A stretch of DNA of 64,000 bases from Locusta migratoria. Lineage: Eukaryota; Arthropoda; Insecta; Orthoptera; Acrididae. Of the stretch, positions 35,347-47,836 are shown piece by piece. Both the position numbers and the translations under genes were made by a program. The DNA lies in assembly GCA_026315105.1 (NCBI GenBank), contig CM048755.1, positions 753,815,301 to 753,879,300 of the forward strand. The letters are read 5' to 3'. Under the pieces are notes generated by a model. The model was not told where the DNA came from. It made no database searches and worked only from the letters and a program-made list of their open reading frames with translations. Each line of letters starts with the position of its first letter. Within the stretch, counting starts at the first letter, position 1.

Positions 35347-35357
35347 TATAAAATCAA

Positions 35358-35556
35358 GCCAGCCGCGATGGCCGAGGGGACTGAGGTGCTCCAGTCACAG
35401 TCTGCACGGCCACTACGGTCGGGGTTTCGAATCCCCCCTCGGGCATGGATATTTGTGACGTCCTTAGTATTAAGTAGTTCATAGGTAGTTTGTACGTTTA
35501 GGGACTGATGACCCCGTAGTCGAGTCCCATAAGCTATACAAACATTTGAACATTTT
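35358..35556 (+). mobile_element. tRNA-derived SINE, family 1
   Basis: Complete copy with the GCCAGCCGCGATGGCCGAGG head, B box region near 35425, the GGGACTGATGACC body block and an AACATTTGAACATTT end. The 11-bp target duplication TATAAAATCAA lies at 35347-35357 and 35557-35567, exact. Confidence 0.92.
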
Positions 35557-36469
35557 TATAAAATCAAACTCACTTTCAATCCTAATGATATGCTACACCT
35601 ACAGATCAGTCAGTCACGACAACCTATATTCTGAAAACTACAACAAACGCAAAAGAAATATTGCCAGTGTTCTCCTCTCTCATTTCTGCTTGTTTATACT
35701 GCCACCTCCTATGTATTCATTATTATTGGCTGTAGCGGACATCTGGTATACGCAGTTGAAGTTAACCCCTATACTGAACTGTCTAGAATTTTTATTTTTT
35801 GAATGATTTTTCCAGAAACTAGTTATTAAATGAAATGTGTGGAGAAGTTTTCAAAGGAACAGTGGATCATTACAAGTGTCATTAAAACAAAAAATGAAAT
35901 GTATGCAAATCCAACTCTGGGCAGTTCCACCAGTAACAGAAGGACTTGCAGGAATTTTTTTGCAGTTTAAGGATAATGAAAAGACTGAGAATAATTACAA
36001 AAGCCAATTTCTTTTACTGTATTTCCAACATAAGCAAAGAAACATAATTTTAATAATGTAACAGTTTATATTCCATTCATATATTTAGACTTATGTGAAA
36101 AAAACTACCTGGTAATGGAATGACATAATTTGGAGATGCGTATTGTCATCATTTATAATACAATAGTAATTCCGCCCAATGATTTACTGTAAAAATTTAC
36201 AAAAATTATGATATGAAGAGGATTAAAAGGGAAACAAAGTGGTATAGAAGAAATATGCATCAAACAAATATTTCAGTAACGAAAGTAAAAAAAATCTCTG
36301 GTAACGGAGTGACACTTTCACATGACACTTACTCATTTCATTCTGCATTGCTCACTGGGTGGGGGAAATGGTACTTATTCCTCTGATCTAATGTATGTGC
36401 AACCAATTTCTGTACAATTTGATTTTTTTTCTACCCAACATTTATCTTCTTGTGTTGTTGTTATGGTCT

Positions 36470-38728
36470 TCAGTCCGGAGACTGATATGATGCAGCTCTC
36501 CACCCTACTCTATCCTGAGCAAGCCTTTTCATCTCCTCATAAGAACGACGACCCACATCCACTTGAATCTGCTTACTATACGCGTCTCTTGGTCTCCCTC
36601 TGCGATTTTTACCCCACATACTTCCCTCCAATGCTAAATTTACGATTCCTCGATGTCTAAGAATGTGTCCTACCAAGCGATCCCTTCTTTTGGTCAGGGT
36701 ATGCCAAAAATTCCTTTTCTCACCAATTCTGTTCAGAACCTCTTCATTAGGTATGCGATCTATCCACCTAATCTTCAGCATTCTTCTGTAGCACCACATT
36801 TCAAAAGCCTCTATTCTCTTCCTGTCCGCACTGCTTATCGTCCATGTTTCAGTCCCGTACAAGGCAACATTCCACACAAATGCCTTCAGAAAAGACTTCC
36901 TTACACTTAAATTAATATTCGATGTTAGCAAATTTCTCTTTTCCAAAAATGCTTTTCTTCCCATTGCCATTCTGCATTTTATATCCTCTGCACTGCGACC
37001 ATTGCATGTTATTTTACTACCCAAGTAACAAAACTCGTCTACCACCTTCCTTGTTTCATTACCTGATTAATTCCTTCAGCATCACCTGATTTTCTAAGAC
37101 TGCATTCCATTAGCCTTGTTAATGTTCATTTTATACGCTCTCTTCAACACACTGTCCATTCCATTCAACTGCTCTTCCAGATCTTTTTGCTGTCTCTGGC
37201 AGAATTACAATGTCATCAGCAAAACGCAATGTTTTTATTTCTTCCCCCTGAACTTTAATCCCTATTCCAAATTTTTCCTTGCTTTCCTTCACTGCCTGCT
37301 CGATGTACAAATTGAATAACATCGGAGAGAGGCTACAACCCTGCCTTACTCCCTTCCCAACTGATGCTTCCCTTTCATGCAGTTCGAGTCTAATAACTGC
37401 GGTCTAGCTTTTGTACAAGTTGTAAATAACTCCTTTCCCTATATTTTACCCCTGCCGACTGCAGAATTTGAAAGAGGGTATTCCAGTCAACATTGTCAAA
37501 CGCTTTCTCCAAATCTACAAAAGCTAAAAATGTAGGTTTGCCTTTCCTTAATCTATCTTCTAAGATAAGACGTAAATTGAGTATTGCCTCCCGGGTTCCT
37601 ACGTTCCTCCTGAATCCAAACTGTTCTTCCCCAAGGTCAGCTTCTACCAGCCTTTCCATTCTCCTGTAGATAATTCGTGTTAAAATTTTGCAACCATGAC
37701 TTATGAAACTGATGGTTCTGCAATTTTCACACCTGTCTGCACCTGATTTCTTTGGAATGGGGATTATTACATTTTTCTTAGTCTGAGGGTATTTCGCCTG
37801 TTTCATACATCCTACACACCAGTTCAAATAGTCTTGTCATGGCTGGCTCTCCCAGAGACTTTAATAGCTCTGAGGGAATGTCATCTACTCCTGGGGCCTT
37901 GTTCTGACCTATATCTCATACATCCTACACACCAGTTCAAATAGTCTTGTCATGGCTGGCTCTCCCAGAGACTTTAGTAGCTCTGAGGGTATGTCATCTA
38001 CTCCTGGGGCCTTGTTCTGACCTATATCTTTCAAGGCTCTGTCAAATTCATCTCTCGGTATAGTATCTCCTATTTCATCTTGATCGACTTCCTCTTCCCT
38101 TCCTAAAACATCGTCTCTAAGTTCATTTCCTTTGTAGAGCTGCTCTATGTACTCTTTCCACCTTTCAGCTTTCCCTTGTTTGCTGAGAACTGGTTTCCCA
38201 TCTGAGTTCTTTATATTCGTAGAGTTGCTTTTCTTGTCCCCAAATGTCTCTTTATTTTCCTGTAGGCGGTATCTACTTTTCCCCTTCTTATACATTCTTC
38301 TACAGATCTGCATTTGGCTTCTATCCACTCCTGCTTAGCCATTTTGCACTTCCTGTCAATCTCATTTCTTAGTCATCTGTACTCCATCTTGCCTGTTTCA
38401 TTTACTGTATTTTTATATTTTCTCCTTCCATCAATTAAATTTAATATTTCCTGTGATATCCAAGGATTTTTTGTAGGTCTTGCCTTCCTACCTATTTTGA
38501 CCTCTGCTGCCTTCACTATTTCATCTCTCAATGCTACCCATTCCTCCTCTAATGTTTTATTTTCCACCGTTTCTGTCAATTGTTGCCTAAATCTCCCTCT
38601 GAAATTTTCAAGAACTTCAGGTTCCGTTAGTTTACCCAGGTCCCATCTTCTTATTTTCCTACCTTTCTGTTGTTTTTTTCAGTTTCAGCCTACAATTCAT
38701 GAATAACAAGTTATGGTCAGAGTCTATA
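36470..38728 (-). pseudogene. RTE polyprotein remnant, copy B
   Basis: Five frame segments: endonuclease end and linker (38728-38373), LSKQGKAERWKEYIEQLY to motif 0 (38328-37909), VDLEKAFDNVDW (near 37500), FADD active site (near 37215), and the C-terminal domain with GYRRMLK-type and RNRRGRPRDAY sequence (37045-36470, ending QSPD-stop). It keeps the IGEKR codons that copy A lacks. Frameshifts near 37190, 37400 and 37900 and the duplication disable it. Confidence 0.88.
37804..38029. repeat. 113-bp tandem duplication in RTE copy B
   Basis: The unit 37804-37916 is repeated at 37917-38029 with two differences (TTAATAG/TTAGTAG and GGGAATG/GGGTATG). Other RTE copies have one unit. It duplicates the APGVDDIPSELLKSL to CRMYE stretch and shifts frame, because 113 is not a multiple of three. 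Confidence 0.92.
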
Positions 38729-40153
38729 ATGTAGGAAATGTAAATGTGTATCCATATGCTTCACTGTTCCTAAGAAATGAAATTTCATAACTGACAACAG
38801 CATAAATCACCTGCCCCACAAAAAATCTTAGTATAAAAATGCTATCTCTCTTTTAAATAAAACAATTTTTTTTAATGTAGTGAACTTCTAGCAGCAAAAA
38901 TGATAAAACATTATTATAGCAAGATATTTAAAAATATCAGGGCTAATTGGTAGTGACCTTCAACACTAGCCAACATTCTATTACAGTAAATAGGAAGTTG
39001 CTTCACAGGATTTACCACCTTTCCATACACATTTCCTCCAATATTTACCAACACTCTTTCTATTTGGCCATGTTCCTGCACATTTTGGGTCGGCCTTGTT
39101 CATTTGGATTTGGCGTGTGTTAATATTTACGGGGTGGTCGGAGGCCCTTCCTGTTGCCAAGCCATGCCCGTCCCCCCCCCCCCCTGGCCCCGCGAGGAAA
39201 TGTGTACCCCAAATGTCTACATATAGTGTTATAGGTGTGAAAGTGTGAGTGTTATGAAAATGTTTGCAAATTATGTAACTGAGGTGAGACTTAAGTACCA
39301 GCCTAGTGTTCACCTTGGCGGATATGGAATACTGCCTAAAAACCACACCCAGGATGGCCAGCACTCCAACCCCTTCGTTAATCTGCTGTGCAGATTCAAA
39401 CCAGGGCTGGTACGCCTCCCCATCTCAGAAAGCAGTTGCGTTAGACCAAATGGTTAACCGAGAGGGTCTTCCAATTTTTACCAACAATACAACCAAAATA
39501 CAACTGCCAACAATTGCAGTATAGCCAACATACAGCTGCCTAAAACTGTAGTATTAAACATCATCTTAAGATATGTCGGGCATTTCATTATTCCGTTACT
39601 CCATTTATGTCATTCCGTTACTGCAAGCGTGTCATCCCGTTACCATTAAAAATTAAATTGTTAAAATTAATAATACTTGTTTTATTGTGGGGCTTCTATT
39701 CATCACTCAAATCTGTATTTGCATGCATATTTTCAACCATCTACAAAATTGCATTGGTAATGAAAAATAAATTTACGGCTTTTTCTGGTAACGGAAGGAC
39801 TGGACATAGCAATTTCAAACAAATGGTGCTGGGAATCATAGTAATGAAATAAATTCATTATAAGCTATTGAAATGTACTGGCTAAAGTTATTTGTATATT
39901 TTTACAGTGATAGTTTATCAAGATATGCTTTTCTGCATTGCTTAAAAAAATTGATTTGAGAGGGTATTTACAAGTTGAAATTTTGGACAAGTTATAAAGC
40001 CGTTTGCTCAGTTCCAGCACTTCTTGACATAAAAAGGAGCCTCAAATTTTAAAAACATCTGGTTTTAGGTAATCGAACTAATAATTGCATTTGCCATAAG
40101 GTTTATTTTCATTTTTGAGGTTTATGTCCACTTTCTTATGGAACTGCCCCTCT

Positions 40154-41028
40154 GTTAATATTATAAACAGTACAATACTTGAAAGTACTGAAATGCACTT
40201 ATTTAAGCAGAGTCTGAGAGAATACAGTTCGTGTTGTTTACAAACAACTTTTTAATGATGAGAAAGTTAGTTGAAAATCTTAAGAGAACAAATTGCTTTA
40301 ATGTAGATGCAATATATAGAATAATTCAAATACCGAGCAGTCTCTGTTGCAATTTGTAACTGTTTTATTATGTCAAATTATGCATTTCATGTGGTTAGTG
40401 CATTATCAGACTGGAACAATAATGAAAATATTATAGCTATAAGTATATGAACCTAGCAGGCAGCAGACCTAGCAGCACAAAAGATTACTAAATTGGGAAA
40501 AAAATTGAATCTTACTAGGTTAACTGCTGAAGATTTAAGAACTGGGGGTAAAGGTTTCATACATGTAGGCATAATTTCTCCATACTTAATTACGACATAC
40601 CTTACCTTAAAATACGTGTTTTCCAAATGTCTTTCAAGCGCCGTTACATTTCAGTTGCCAGCTTTCGTAATATTGAAGTATAAATACAAAATTCACCAAA
40701 TACGGCACATCTGCTTCCGATCGCCTGAATTGGAGGCTGCGCAACGCGATGTTCATTTGTTGCAGACCACGTGATTATGTGGCTAGCAAATCACACCACA
40801 AAGAAGAGTATCGTCGTCAGCCAATGGTAACCAAATGAGTTAATTGCACAGGCAAAGGAGTAATGGCGCCAATCACTGAGTTAAGAGCTCTTTAACCGAC
40901 AGGTTCTCAAATAACAACCGATTCCATAAAGTTCACAAAATATTTTAAAATAGTGGAGTAACTTAATCATGTTCACAATCTCAATAAATTAACCTTGCAG
41001 AAAATTATAGAATTAAGAGAATCTGAAA
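40154..41028. other. No gene recognised
   Basis: AT-rich. A 93-codon frame (40493-40774, plus) has no recognisable domain. Confidence 0.5.
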
Positions 41029-43423
41029 TGTTGTGTGTTGTGGTCTTCAGTCCGGAGACTGGTTTGATGCAGCTCTCCACCCTCCTCTATCCTGAGCAAG
41101 CCTTTTCATCTCCTCATAAGAACGACAACCCACATCCACTTGAATCTGCTTACTATACGCGTCTCTTGGTCTCCCTCTGCGATTTTTACCCCACACACTT
41201 CCCTCCAATGCTAAATTTACGATTCCCTGATGTCTAAGAATGTGTCCTACTAAGCGATCCCTTCTTTTAGTCAGGGTATGCCAAAAATTCCTTTTCTCAC
41301 CAATTCTGTGCAGTACCTCTTCATTAGTTATGCGATCTACCCACCTAATCTTCAACATTCTTCTGTAGCACCACATTTCAAAAGACTCTATTCTCTTCCT
41401 GTCCGCACTGCTTATCGTCCATGTTTCACTCCCGTACAAGGCAACACTCCACACAAATGCCTTCAGAAAAGACTTCCTTACACTTAAATTAATATTCGAT
41501 GTTAGCAAATTTCTCTTTTTCAAGTATCCTCTGTACTGCGACCATCACATGTTATTTTACTACCCAAGTAACAAAACTCATCTACCACCTTCATTGTTTC
41601 GTTACCTAATCTAACTCCTTCAGCATCGCCTGACTTTCTAAGACCGCATTCCATTATTTTTGTTTTGCTCTTGTTAATGTTCATTTTATATGCTCTCTTC
41701 AACACGCTGTCCATTCCATTCAACTGCTCTTCCAGGTCCTTTGCTGTCTCTGACAGAATTACAATGTCATCAGCAAAACGCAATGTTTTTATTTCTTCCC
41801 CCTGAACTTTAATCCCTATTCCAAATTTTTCCTTGCTTTCCTTCACCGCCTGCTCGATGTACAAATTGAATAACATCGGAGAAAGGCTACAACCCTGCCT
41901 TACTCCCTTCCCAACTGACGCTTCCCTTTCATGCCCTTCGAGTCTAATAACTGCGGTCTGGCTTTTGTACAAGTTGTAAATAACTCTCCTTTCCCTGTAT
42001 TTTACCCCTGCTGACTTCAGAATTTGAAAGAGTGTATTCCAGTCAACATTGTCAAACGCTTTCTCCAAATCTACGAAAGCTAAAAATGTAGGTTTGCCTT
42101 TCCTTAATCTATCTTCTAAGATAAGACGTAAAGTGAGTATTGCCTCCCAGGTTCCTACGTTCCTCCTGAATCCAAACTGATCTTCCCCGAGGTCAGCTTC
42201 TACCAGCTTTTCCATTCTCCGGTAGATAATTCTTGTTAAAATTTTGCAACCATGACTTATCAAACTGATGGTTCTGTAACTTTCACACCTGTCTGCGCCT
42301 GATTTCTTTGGAATGGGGATTATTACATTTTTCTTAAAGTCTGAGGGCATTTCGCCTGTCTCATACATTCTACACACCAGTTCAAATAGTCTTGTCATGG
42401 CTGGCTCTCCCAGAGATTTTAGTAGCTCTGAGGGTATGTCATCTACTCCTGGGGCCTTGTTCCGACCTAGGTCTTTCAAGGCTCTGTCAAATTCATCTCT
42501 CAGTATAGTATCTCCTATTTCATCTTGATCTACTTCCTCTTCCCTTTCTACAACATCGTCTCTCAGTTCGTTTCCTTTGTAGAGCTGCTCTATGTACTCT
42601 TTCCACCTTTCAGCTTTCCCTTCTTTGCTGAGAACTGGTTTCCCATCTGAGTTCTTGATATTAGTAGAGTTGCTTTTCTTGTCCCCAAATGTCTCTTTTA
42701 TTTTCCTGTAGGCGGTATCTACTTTCCCCCTTGCTATACATTCTTCTACAGATTTGCATTTGGCTTCTAGCCACTCCTGCTTAGCCATTTTACACTTCCT
42801 GTCAATCTCATTTTTTAGTCGTCTGTACTCCATTTTGCCTGTTTCGTTTACTGCATTTTTATATTTTCTCCTTTCATCAATTAACTGTAATATTTCCTGT
42901 GATATCCATGGATTTTTTGTAGGTCTTGTCTTTCTACCTATTTTGTCCTCCGCTGCCTTCACTATTTCATCTCTCAATGCTACCCATTCCTCTTCTACTG
43001 TTTTATTTCCCCCTGTTTCTGTCAATTGTTGCCTAAATCTCCCTCTGAAATTCTCCAGAACTTCACGTTCCTTCAATTTATCTAAGTCCCATCTCCTTAT
43101 TTTCCTACGTTTCTGCAGTTTTTTCAGCTTCAGCCTACAGTTCATGACTAACAAGTTATGGTCAGAGTCTATATCTGCCCCTGGGTATGTCCTGCAGTTT
43201 ATAACCTGGTTCCGGTACCTATGTCTTACCATTATAAAATCTATCTGATACCTTCCGGTGTCTCCTGGTCTCTTCCATGTAAACAACCTTCTTTTGTGAT
43301 TCTTAAACCACGTGTTTGTTACGATTAAATCATGTTCCGTGCAAAATTCTACCAGGCGACTTCCTCTTTCATTCCTCCTGCCCAGTCCATATTCCCCTAT
43401 TATTTTTCCTTCTCTTCCTTTTC
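41029..43423 (-). mobile_element. RTE LINE copy C, 5'-truncated
   Basis: Minus strand. The tail is a degenerate GTTGTGTGTTGTGG instead of clean (GTT)n. Similarity to copy A runs through the whole reverse transcriptase to the endonuclease VVGKGREGKI region, ending near 43423. It has the longest intact reverse transcriptase frame of the RTE copies in this window. No target duplication found. Confidence 0.9.
41047..43423 (-). pseudogene. RTE polyprotein remnant, copy C
   Basis: A 656-codon frame (43490-41520) holds the endonuclease end (DSDHNLLV near 43165), the linker, and all reverse transcriptase motifs: PIPKKSGADR (42310), QFGFRR (42170), VDLEKAFDNVDW (42050), RQGCSLSPMLFNL (41890), FADD (41770). 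A deletion of 34 bases after STEDT creates a stop at 41520. The C-terminal domain follows in another frame (41523-41047) and ends QSPD-stop as in copy A. The first dozen or so residues of the long frame come from flanking DNA. Confidence 0.9.
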
Positions 43424-45035
43424 GATGAGGTGGATTAAATCTGCCAATGTTTTCCCCTCCTTTATTTTTAAAATTAAAAAAGACACACAATCACAACTGA
43501 TGATATGAGAATTATTTATCTATAATGAAAGCTTTGCTCTCATGCCTTTTTACAATTTCAATGGCCTCCATACCTTCATATAAGACAGTACATGAGAGTA
43601 ACTAAAATGAAGAAAAACGTACAGTGCAACAGACAGAACCTGTTTCAAAACAGTTCAGTGATTACAATATTTAACACATTAAGCTGATTTTAATAATACA
43701 TGTTTTAAAACAACTTGGCAAATAAAGGAATAAGTTATCAAAAAAGAAACACACGTTTCTTGACAAAGATCAAAACTTCAGACACCCGCCCCATGTTACT
43801 TACATTTTCTAATTCTCTACTTTCGCCCCCAATCGAGCACACAAAACAGTTAACATGGTATTTTAAAAATATAACTTTGACCCCCACATGTCCTACGCGT
43901 ATATTTTTAACCGCCAGTTGTATACTTGAATAGAGCGGATCTATCCCTTTCCGATTCTTTCTACGTAGACATCATCTTCCTAGGTTAACTAGCCACTAGT
44001 TGTTTCCCTACACCTCTTTCCTTCCGAATTAACTACGTCATTCCAGCGAGATTACTGATGTATTACACCCTTTGAAAGGTAAATTACGGATTAAAGTTCC
44101 TAAATGTAATATACAGATTCGTTTTACCTTATCCATTACCTATCCAGTGTACTGTAATCATTGTTCCGATGTTGTTGTTTTTACTTTTATCATTCTCGCA
44201 CTTGTATTTCTGGATGGTATTATTTGGAGGCAAGTCACCAAGCATTCCAGAAGAATTTATATATTTTTCTTCTAATTCACACAAGAATGCATTATTAGGC
44301 CTCAAATCTTTTAGGAAAACACGATATTAGACAACAACTGCACAGTGTTTAAAAGCAGTCAGTTGAAACGCACAATGCTCATTCCAGGATTGTGGATTGT
44401 ATTAAATTTTGCAGAGTTTTGGAGCTCGGTTTTCGCGGACATGGCGAACGCACTGCTTAATCAAATCCAGGTATTTTCCTGTGCAACTCGATGTTGCGCT
44501 ACTGTTTGCAGTGACACTTGGAAGCGGGCCTGGCTGAGGAGCGCGCCACTGCTCGCCTTCGGAGGTTACATCCCTCGCGCTCTACGTTTACACGCAACAC
44601 ACCTTCCAGAAGACGAAAACTGAATTTCTTAAACCGTTTTTCGCTGTCGTGTTTACATGAAACAGCCTGAAGCGGATTTTCTAGCCCACTCAATGTGACG
44701 TCTGAAAAACAGCTGATTCAGTTCCTGACAATTCAGCACAATCGCTGATTTTCTTTACTGAAAAACACACAGATTCATTGCTCACTCTGATATTTATACA
44801 TAAAATGTCACTTTGTCCACATGAGCCGAAAATTCTTAACAAGAAAACGCATCTGACAAACCAAAAATGTTTACACGGGCACGAAAATCTATTGTCGAAC
44901 TGGAAAACCGCTTTATAGAAGTGGATTTCCAGAATCGATTTTGGAGTGTTTACATGATCAACCTAAAGCGAATTTGCTAAATCAGTTTCCGAAATCAGAT
45001 TTTGGGAGCCCATGTATAGGGGGTGGGGCAAGGGT
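43424..45035. other. No gene recognised; GC-richer patch near 44.5 kb
   Basis: No coding signature. The part 44500-44600 is GC-richer than its surroundings. Two related blocks, GTGTTTACATGAAACAGCCTG near 44650 and GTGTTTACATGATCAACCTA near 44947, are each followed by AAGCG-ATTT and hint at an old internally repeated element. Confidence 0.45.
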
Positions 45036-45142
45036 GTATTTGTTGTCCTTAGCATAAGTTAAAGCAGTTTATAAGCCTAGGGACTCTATGACCAGAGTCG
45101 TTATGTCCCATAGATTTACATACATTTAATTTTGAACACTTC
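45036..45142 (+). mobile_element. SINE family 1, 3' fragment, diverged
   Basis: TATTTGTTGTCCTTAGCATA, then AGTTTATAAGCCTAGGGACT, then GTCCCATAGATTTACATACA, matches the body and end of SINE family 1 but lacks the tRNA-like head. More diverged than the other copies. No target duplication seen. Confidence 0.65.
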
Positions 45143-47175
45143 GAACCATAAACAACATGATTTACTTCGTTGTGTTCTGGCGGTTTATCGTGGCCAAGTA
45201 AGCAAAGAATATGCTGCTGCTGATTTTGTGTCGTTGTTGATAAAACAATATTCCAACAAATTCACAGTTTGTCGTTATCTGATATGTTTTCTATGAGGGT
45301 AAACCTGTAGAAAGATTGTGGACTTAACTCAGTCATCGTAACACGAGGGCGAAACGTTAGTAGAATCGTTAAATAATCTTTACTGGACTTTGTGGATAAT
45401 ACAGCTAAAGTTAATTTCTAGATCTACGATGCTGCGGCTGTTATGATTGTTCGTCATTCATGTGTAGAGACGCTTCTGAAAACATTTTAAAGATGTTTAT
45501 TTTCTTAGAAAATTGACGTGATTTAAGCCCTATCATATGGTGGCAAGATGTAAACACTTTGTTTCCATTATGACCTGCCAATCATAGTGTTGGTGAAATA
45601 ATTGATTATTATTAACTTTTCTATGTTATGAGTCGTATGTTAATGAGACATCCGATTATGGCAGTGTCACCTGTCGAAATCAGTATCTAAATAAATAAAC
45701 TAGCCATCTTGTTTAATAATGCAGATTTTGTTCATTTTTACACCTATGACTGAACCTGATATAAGCTCAAGCGACGAGTCGGAATACGGAAGTTAGTTTT
45801 TTGCTCACCTTAGTGAGATACCCAGTTTTTACATTGTTCTTCACAGCGAACATCGATGTTAACTGACATAATGAAATGGAAAGTTCCTCGGGGGAAAATA
45901 ATGATAACTCTCATTTGTAAAGTGCTGAGTGAGATATGACGACTTGTATGCTTGAAAAATAGTTTGTATTATAGATTTTAATATTTATATTTGCCATCTC
46001 TCTGCAGATTCATGTACTACTTGTAGAAAATGAAACATTCTGTCAGATATGATTGTTTGAACCAAATACATTAAAAATACAATTGTTGAGGATTATCATT
46101 ATTTACCCCCGAGGTCTTCAATTTTGTTTCCAACGCTACATTAAATCAAGAACTGCGGAAGTTGTGTACGAAAATAAAATCACTTCGAGAATGACTGGAG
46201 AAAACTGAACTTACATCTCGGCAACCTATTACAAATTACTCAAGCTTACAGGGCTCTCTGGCTGAAATTAGAACAGCAGCATTTCAGACCTGTTGTCCGT
46301 ACGACAAAGGGTAGACCATTTTAAGAGCCATACAGGGTATGCGAGGTAGCGCCATTGTTAGGATTTCCTCGTGTAGAGCGCTGCTATATTCTGCGAAGAG
46401 GCTTAGAAATTCCAAAAAATGTGTGTGCAGAAGTGTGTAATTCAAGGCTTCTAGTCGCAGCAACATTATGTTATTCTGAAATGTTTATTTCGAATGCAAG
46501 TTAATTGCATTGGTCGTCTTGTGAAGCAGATCCCTTCATTGAATGCAATAAGTGGACGATGGAGATTGAGATACTACACACGAGGTATGAGTTTAGAAGT
46601 CACAGGTGCTGTTTCACTTCTACAACTCCTGCATGAAAAAAATCGCAGGAGCCTTTTAGTGAAACGATCAAATTCAAGTGAGTTGTTATACCGATGACAA
46701 CGTTCTTTCTCTATCCTGAAGAGAATAAAGTGTTTTATGCGAACTATTATTAGTCAAAAGTGACTAAAAACACTACCACTGTTCTCCATTGAGAAGTACT
46801 TAACATAGGGTATAGGGAAATAGGCTTTCCCTAATCTCCCTGAGTGCCATCATTAGGTATGCTCCTGCTACATAGCCACACTTACAAACGACTGCACAAC
46901 TGGCCATAGCACCTATAAGCACAAGGTTACAGCTACCGATTAGCAGCATTTACGAAGAAAGTTAATACCCACAATGTTAAATCTAAAATTTCTGTGTTAA
47001 GTCTGCATCAGTGTAAAATTATAGGACAAGTGTTTTAGTGATTGCATATTACTGACTTCAAATTTTCAACAACCAAAGAAAAAAACGTTGAAGATTAAGT
47101 GCGTCTTAGGGTTATGATGGGGTGAAAATTGGGGGGAATGGTAGGGCTGGTATCAGAGGTAAGTAATACTTGTGA
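45143..47175. other. No gene recognised
   Basis: 2 kb with no long frame and no motif I can place. The minus frame 46284-46466 and plus frame 46494-46697 show no family features. Confidence 0.5.
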
Positions 47176-47186
47176 TTTATTTCAAA

Positions 47187-47369
47187 TGTTGAAATGTTTG
47201 TAGAGCTACGGAGTCATCAGTCCCTAAACCTACAAACTACTTATGAACTAGCTAATACTAAGGACTGCGCAAATATCCATGCCCGAGGGAGGGATTCGAA
47301 CCCCCGACCGCAGTGGCTGTGCGGATCGTGACTGGCGCGCCGCAGTACGCTCGGCCACCGCGGCCGGCC
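47187..47369 (-). mobile_element. tRNA-derived SINE, family 1
   Basis: Antisense copy: head GCCGGCCGCGGTGGCCGAGC at 47369 downward, B box GGTTCGAATCC near 47296, tail AACATTTCAACATT-like at 47187. The 11-bp target duplication TTTATTTCAAA is exact (47176-47186 and 47370-47380). Confidence 0.92.
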
Positions 47370-47380
47370 TTTATTTCAAA

Positions 47381-47828
47381 CAACAAGGCTGACTTGATTA
47401 AAAATCATAGAATAAAATGTACCACACAAAGCATAAAGACATAATTAAGTAGGTAGCCCACAGGTAACAAATTGGAACTAGCGGTAGAATGAGCTACAAT
47501 TAAACTTAATTTCAAAAGGTGCAAGATTCAAGACGATTGGGTAGTGTCACCATTGCAACAAATCTAATCAAACACAAACTTATTGACAATGACGTTCACT
47601 TATATAATGCCCCATAAATATGACAGCTAAAATCACAACAAATTTGAGTAAGGGCAAACTCATTAATGAACAGTTCACCACTACATTTAAACCAGTTGAC
47701 GTAACCTTTAGGTGACACAAATAAACAATTTAAAAATAAGGCACAATTTAAAAACTCGAGAGAGAGTAGAGCTACAATTAATCAGGTGACATAAACAAGT
47801 TAACTTAAGCAGTCAAATACAAGAGATA
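47381..47828. other. No gene recognised
   Basis: AT-rich. Similar phrases recur (GAGCTACAATTAA at 47490 and 47770; CAACAAAT with CAAACT-TT at 47559 and 47637), suggesting old internal duplication. The hAT element inserted at its right edge. Confidence 0.4.
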
Positions 47829-47836
47829 AGCTTGAC
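47829..47836 (+). repeat. hAT target duplication, left
   Basis: AGCTTGAC, repeated exactly at 50188-50195. hAT transposons characteristically make 8-bp duplications. Confidence 0.93.

Larger units (their letters stand above)
36453..38728 (-). mobile_element. RTE LINE copy B, 5'-truncated
   Basis: Minus strand. The (GTT)n tail is at 36453-36461 and the coding end matches copy A through the C-terminal domain and reverse transcriptase to the endonuclease DSDHNLL region, where it stops at 38728. 5' truncation is usual for LINEs. No target duplication could be found. It carries a 113-bp tandem duplication. Confidence 0.9.
35919..40149. mobile_element. TIR element with GGTAACGGAATGAC repeats, split by RTE copy B
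   Basis: GGGCAGTTCCA at 35919-35929 has its exact reverse complement at 40139-40149, and the 4-bp direct repeat CTCT adjoins both (35915-35918, 40150-40153). A motif close to GGTAACGGAATGAC recurs inside both ends: plus strand at 36111, 36300 and 39787, minus strand at 39587, 39609 and 39631. Copy B (36453-38728) sits between. Without it the element is about 1.95 kb. No transposase was recognised, so it is probably non-autonomous. Confidence 0.6.
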
